In this document: positions 5,133 through 6,933 of the stretch, in pieces
How positions within the stretch are numbered: position 1 is the stretch's first letter
How the letters are laid out: each line of letters begins with the position of its first letter
The notes under the pieces: generated by a model
The model's database searches: none
The model's input: only the letters and a program-made list of their open reading frames with translations
What the model was told of the DNA's origin: nothing
Position numbers and translations under genes: made by a program
Assembly (NCBI GenBank): GCA_050115015.1
Contig: JASFRI010000220.1
Coordinates: forward strand, 1-6,933
Length of the DNA stretch: 6,933 nt
Direction of reading: 5' to 3'
Source: JASFRI01 sp050115015
Lineage (GTDB): Bacteria > Acidobacteriota > Polarisedimenticolia > CBDVAL01

Positions 5133-6933
5133 TCAGCGGCGAGGCAGGTTTCCGGCGGCCCAGCCGACCAGCACCTGGATCTCCGCCGCCGGCTCCGGCG
5201 TCTCCTGCCGGACGACGACCATGAACCCGGAACCGTCGGGGAGCGGATCCCCGCCCCGCACGGGGAGATCGACCGTGAACAGGGGCTTCGGCCTTCCGGC
5301 CTCGAAGCCCGGCTCCGTCGTGACGTCGACCCCGACCAGGGTGCCCTCGGAGGCGAACCACAGACTGCGGCCGTCCGGCGACCAGTTGGGTGCCGTTCCC
5401 CCGTCGATGGAGACCTGCCACTTGCCGCCGGGGCCGGGATAGGGCCGCACGAAGACCTCCTCCCGTCCGCTCTCGTTCGACACGTAGGCGATCCAGCGGC
5501 CGTCCGGCGAGAACACGGGGAGCCGCTCGTCGAAATCGGTCTGCACGAAGGGCTCCGCCGTACGGTCCTCCACGTTCAGGATCCAGATGTCCCTTCCGGT
5601 CTGTGGGCTGATCTCCTCGTAGGCCAGCGCCGAGCCGTCGGGGCTGAAGGACTCCGGCAGCTTCTGCACGTCGCCGGCCAGCAGGAGCTCCGGCTCGCCG
5701 CTGCCGTCGGCGGCGCGCCAGAACAGATCCCCGGTCCCGGCCCGGCCGCGGGTGTAGGCGATCCGCTTGCCGTCGGGGGTCCACAGGGGGTTCAGGTTGT
5801 TCCACTCGAAGGTCAGGCGGGACATGGCCTCGCGTTCCCGGTCGTAGATCCAGATATCGGAGTTCGCGCCGTCCACCTCCAGGGCCAGGTACCGCCCGTC
5901 CGGCGACACGTCGAGGTCGGCGAAGTAGTCGCTCTCCTCCCGCACCAGGGAGGCGTTCCCCTGCATGTCCAGGGACCAGAGCTGGTAGGCCTCCGAGTGG
6001 GAGCCGCGCACCGCCGCCAGGGTGCCGGTCCGGGACACGCTGAACGCCGCCGCGCCGGTGAGCACGTCGCTGGCCACCTCCGGCAGGACCATCTCCGGCG
6101 TGCCGGTCACCTCCAGGGCGTCCGGGTCGAAGGGGACGGCGTAGAGATCGCCGTTCCGGACGTACACCAGGTGCCCGGGGGACACGAACCGGCCGCACAT
6201 CCCCCCTTCGATCAGCACCCGGAGCCCCGTCTCCTCGGACCAGACCGCCAGGTTGGCCTCGTTGAACGTGGAGATCGTCGCCATCCCGACGGTCATGAGG
6301 AAGGCCTTGCCGCCGGGCAGCGCGTCGGGGAAGCGGTGGGTGCGCTCGCCGCGTTCCGGGTCCGGCTCCGTCAGCCGGACCGGGTCGCCTCCGGTGGCCG
6401 GGACCGCCCAGATCCCCGTGTCGGCGGTCGGGGCGAACAGCACCCGGCCGTCCTCGGTCCACGTCCCCCCCTTGAAGTTCCCGACGCTGACCAGGCTCCG
6501 GGGCGTGCCCCCGGCGACCCGCACCGACCGGAGCTCGCCGTCCACCACGAAGGCGACCGACTCGCCGTCGGCGGAGAAGAACGGGCTGTAGGCCCCCTCG
6601 GAGCCCCGGATCATCTCCGCCTCCAGACGGTCGAGGGTGCGCAGGTAGAGTCGCGGGCCGTTCTCATCCGCCACGGTGTAGACGAGCCGGGTCCCGTCCG
6701 GCGACAGCGCCACCGGCGGCACGAAGAACGGAAACCCGAGCGGACCCGGGCTTGCCTCCGCCTCCGTCGTGGGCGCGATCTCGGGCCGGACGAGGAAGCG
6801 GATCTCCCCGGTCGGCTCGGCGGTCCCCGTGCCCGTCCCGCGGAGCAGCATCCCGGCCGCGATCCCCGCCGCGAGCAGCAGCACCGCCCCCGCCGCCAGG
6901 GCCGGCAAGCCCGGCCCGCGGGAGACCGGCGCC
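5133..6933 (-). CDS. Transmembrane regulator with C-terminal PD40/TolB-like beta-propeller, probably the C-terminal part of a Ser/Thr protein kinase; 5' end beyond window
   Basis: The frame is open to the window edge: 599 residues are visible. A short Pro/Gly/Arg stretch (residues 1-8) precedes one hydrophobic helix (about 9-30), then an external propeller. Its blades carry the PD40 signature (S/T)-x-D-G plus a strand: SPDG at 77, SADG at 120, SPDG at 343, TPDG at 385, and SPDG at 430, 475 and 518. A last PDGSGF is at 565. The stretch VFVRPYPGPGGKWQVS with a following WSPDG is typical of the propellers of Acidobacteriota and Gemmatimonadota kinases. In that architecture a cytoplasmic kinase domain comes first, then a helix, then this sensor or binding propeller. 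No kinase residues (HRD, DFG) can be seen here. A winged-helix DNA-binding N-terminus joined the same way is the alternative. A TTG at 6908 lies within the frame, just before the helix, and is not a likely true start. The TAXI operon follows 163 bp downstream on the same strand. Confidence 0.9.
   Translation of the reverse strand, partial: APVSRGPGLPALAAGAVLLLAAGIAAGMLLRGTGTGTAEPTGEIRFLVRPEIAPTTEAEASPGPLGFPFFVPPVALSPDGTRLVYTVADENGPRLYLRTLDRLEAEMIRGSEGAYSPFFSADGESVAFVVDGELRSVRVAGGTPRSLVSVGNFKGGTWTEDGRVLFAPTADTGIWAVPATGGDPVRLTEPDPERGERTHRFPDALPGGKAFLMTVGMATISTFNEANLAVWSEETGLRVLIEGGMCGRFVSPGHLVYVRNGDLYAVPFDPDALEVTGTPEMVLPEVASDVLTGAAAFSVSRTGTLAAVRGSHSEAYQLWSLDMQGNASLVREESDYFADLDVSPDGRYLALEVDGANSDIWIYDREREAMSRLTFEWNNLNPLWTPDGKRIAYTRGRAGTGDLFWRAADGSGEPELLLAGDVQKLPESFSPDGSALAYEEISPQTGRDIWILNVEDRTAEPFVQTDFDERLPVFSPDGRWIAYVSNESGREEVFVRPYPGPGGKWQVSIDGGTAPNWSPDGRSLWFASEGTLVGVDVTTEPGFEAGRPKPLFTVDLPVRGGDPLPDGSGFMVVVRQETPEPAAEIQVLVGWAAGNLPRR

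Noticed and set aside
1808..5224. A 1138-codon open frame on the plus strand across the TRAP permease and TAXI genes
   Set aside because: It is antisense to two clearly recognised genes and its translation is low-complexity Arg/Gly/Gln/His/Asp. It is an artefact of the high GC content, which makes stop codons rare.
4966..6462. A 498-codon minus-strand frame inside the PD40 gene
   Set aside because: It is a frame-shifted shadow of the PD40 propeller, whose SPDG repeats are intact in the other frame.

Overview
The window is very GC-rich bacterial DNA (roughly 70 % by eye). It comes from an organism with lipoproteins, TRAP transporters and a one-protein transmembrane regulator carrying a PD40/TolB-like beta-propeller. 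Long propellers of this type behind a kinase or winged-helix domain are typical of Acidobacteriota, Gemmatimonadota and related deep-branching, often uncultured phyla. No rRNA or other phylogenetic marker is present, so the phylum is an inference.

Layout, left to right. (1) Bases 1-580, minus strand: the N-terminal 193 codons of a lipid-anchored alpha/beta hydrolase of the prolyl/tripeptidyl-aminopeptidase type, cut by the window edge. (2) Bases 581-735: a divergent intergenic region with weak promoter-like elements facing both ways over the same 7 bp. (3) Bases 736-1374, plus strand: a secreted protein of about seven 17-19-residue VNG repeats, predicted to be a small bactofilin-like beta-helix. 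(4) Bases 1404-4969, minus strand: a three-gene transport operon, transcribed as TAXI-type solute-binding lipoprotein, then fused TRAP permease (DctQ+DctM in one chain), then a small unrecognised lipoprotein whose start overlaps the permease stop as ATGA. (5) Bases 4970-5132: the probable control region of that operon, with a good -10 box, an inverted repeat filling the promoter spacer and a 9-bp stem-loop at the predicted start of the transcript. (6) Bases 5133-6933, minus strand: the transmembrane segment and complete PD40 propeller of a regulator whose cytoplasmic N-terminus (kinase or DNA-binding domain) lies beyond the window.

How they fit together: the binding protein captures a small organic anion, possibly a dicarboxylate or amino acid, outside the inner membrane. 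The fused permease imports it using an ion gradient. The coupled small lipoprotein is a candidate third component of this transporter. The PD40 regulator lies just upstream on the same strand and could sense an envelope condition, but no sequence evidence ties it to the transporter. There are no RNA genes, mobile elements, CRISPR arrays or phage genes. The least explained items are the TRAP-coupled lipoprotein, the secreted VNG-repeat protein and the structured leader of the TAXI gene.
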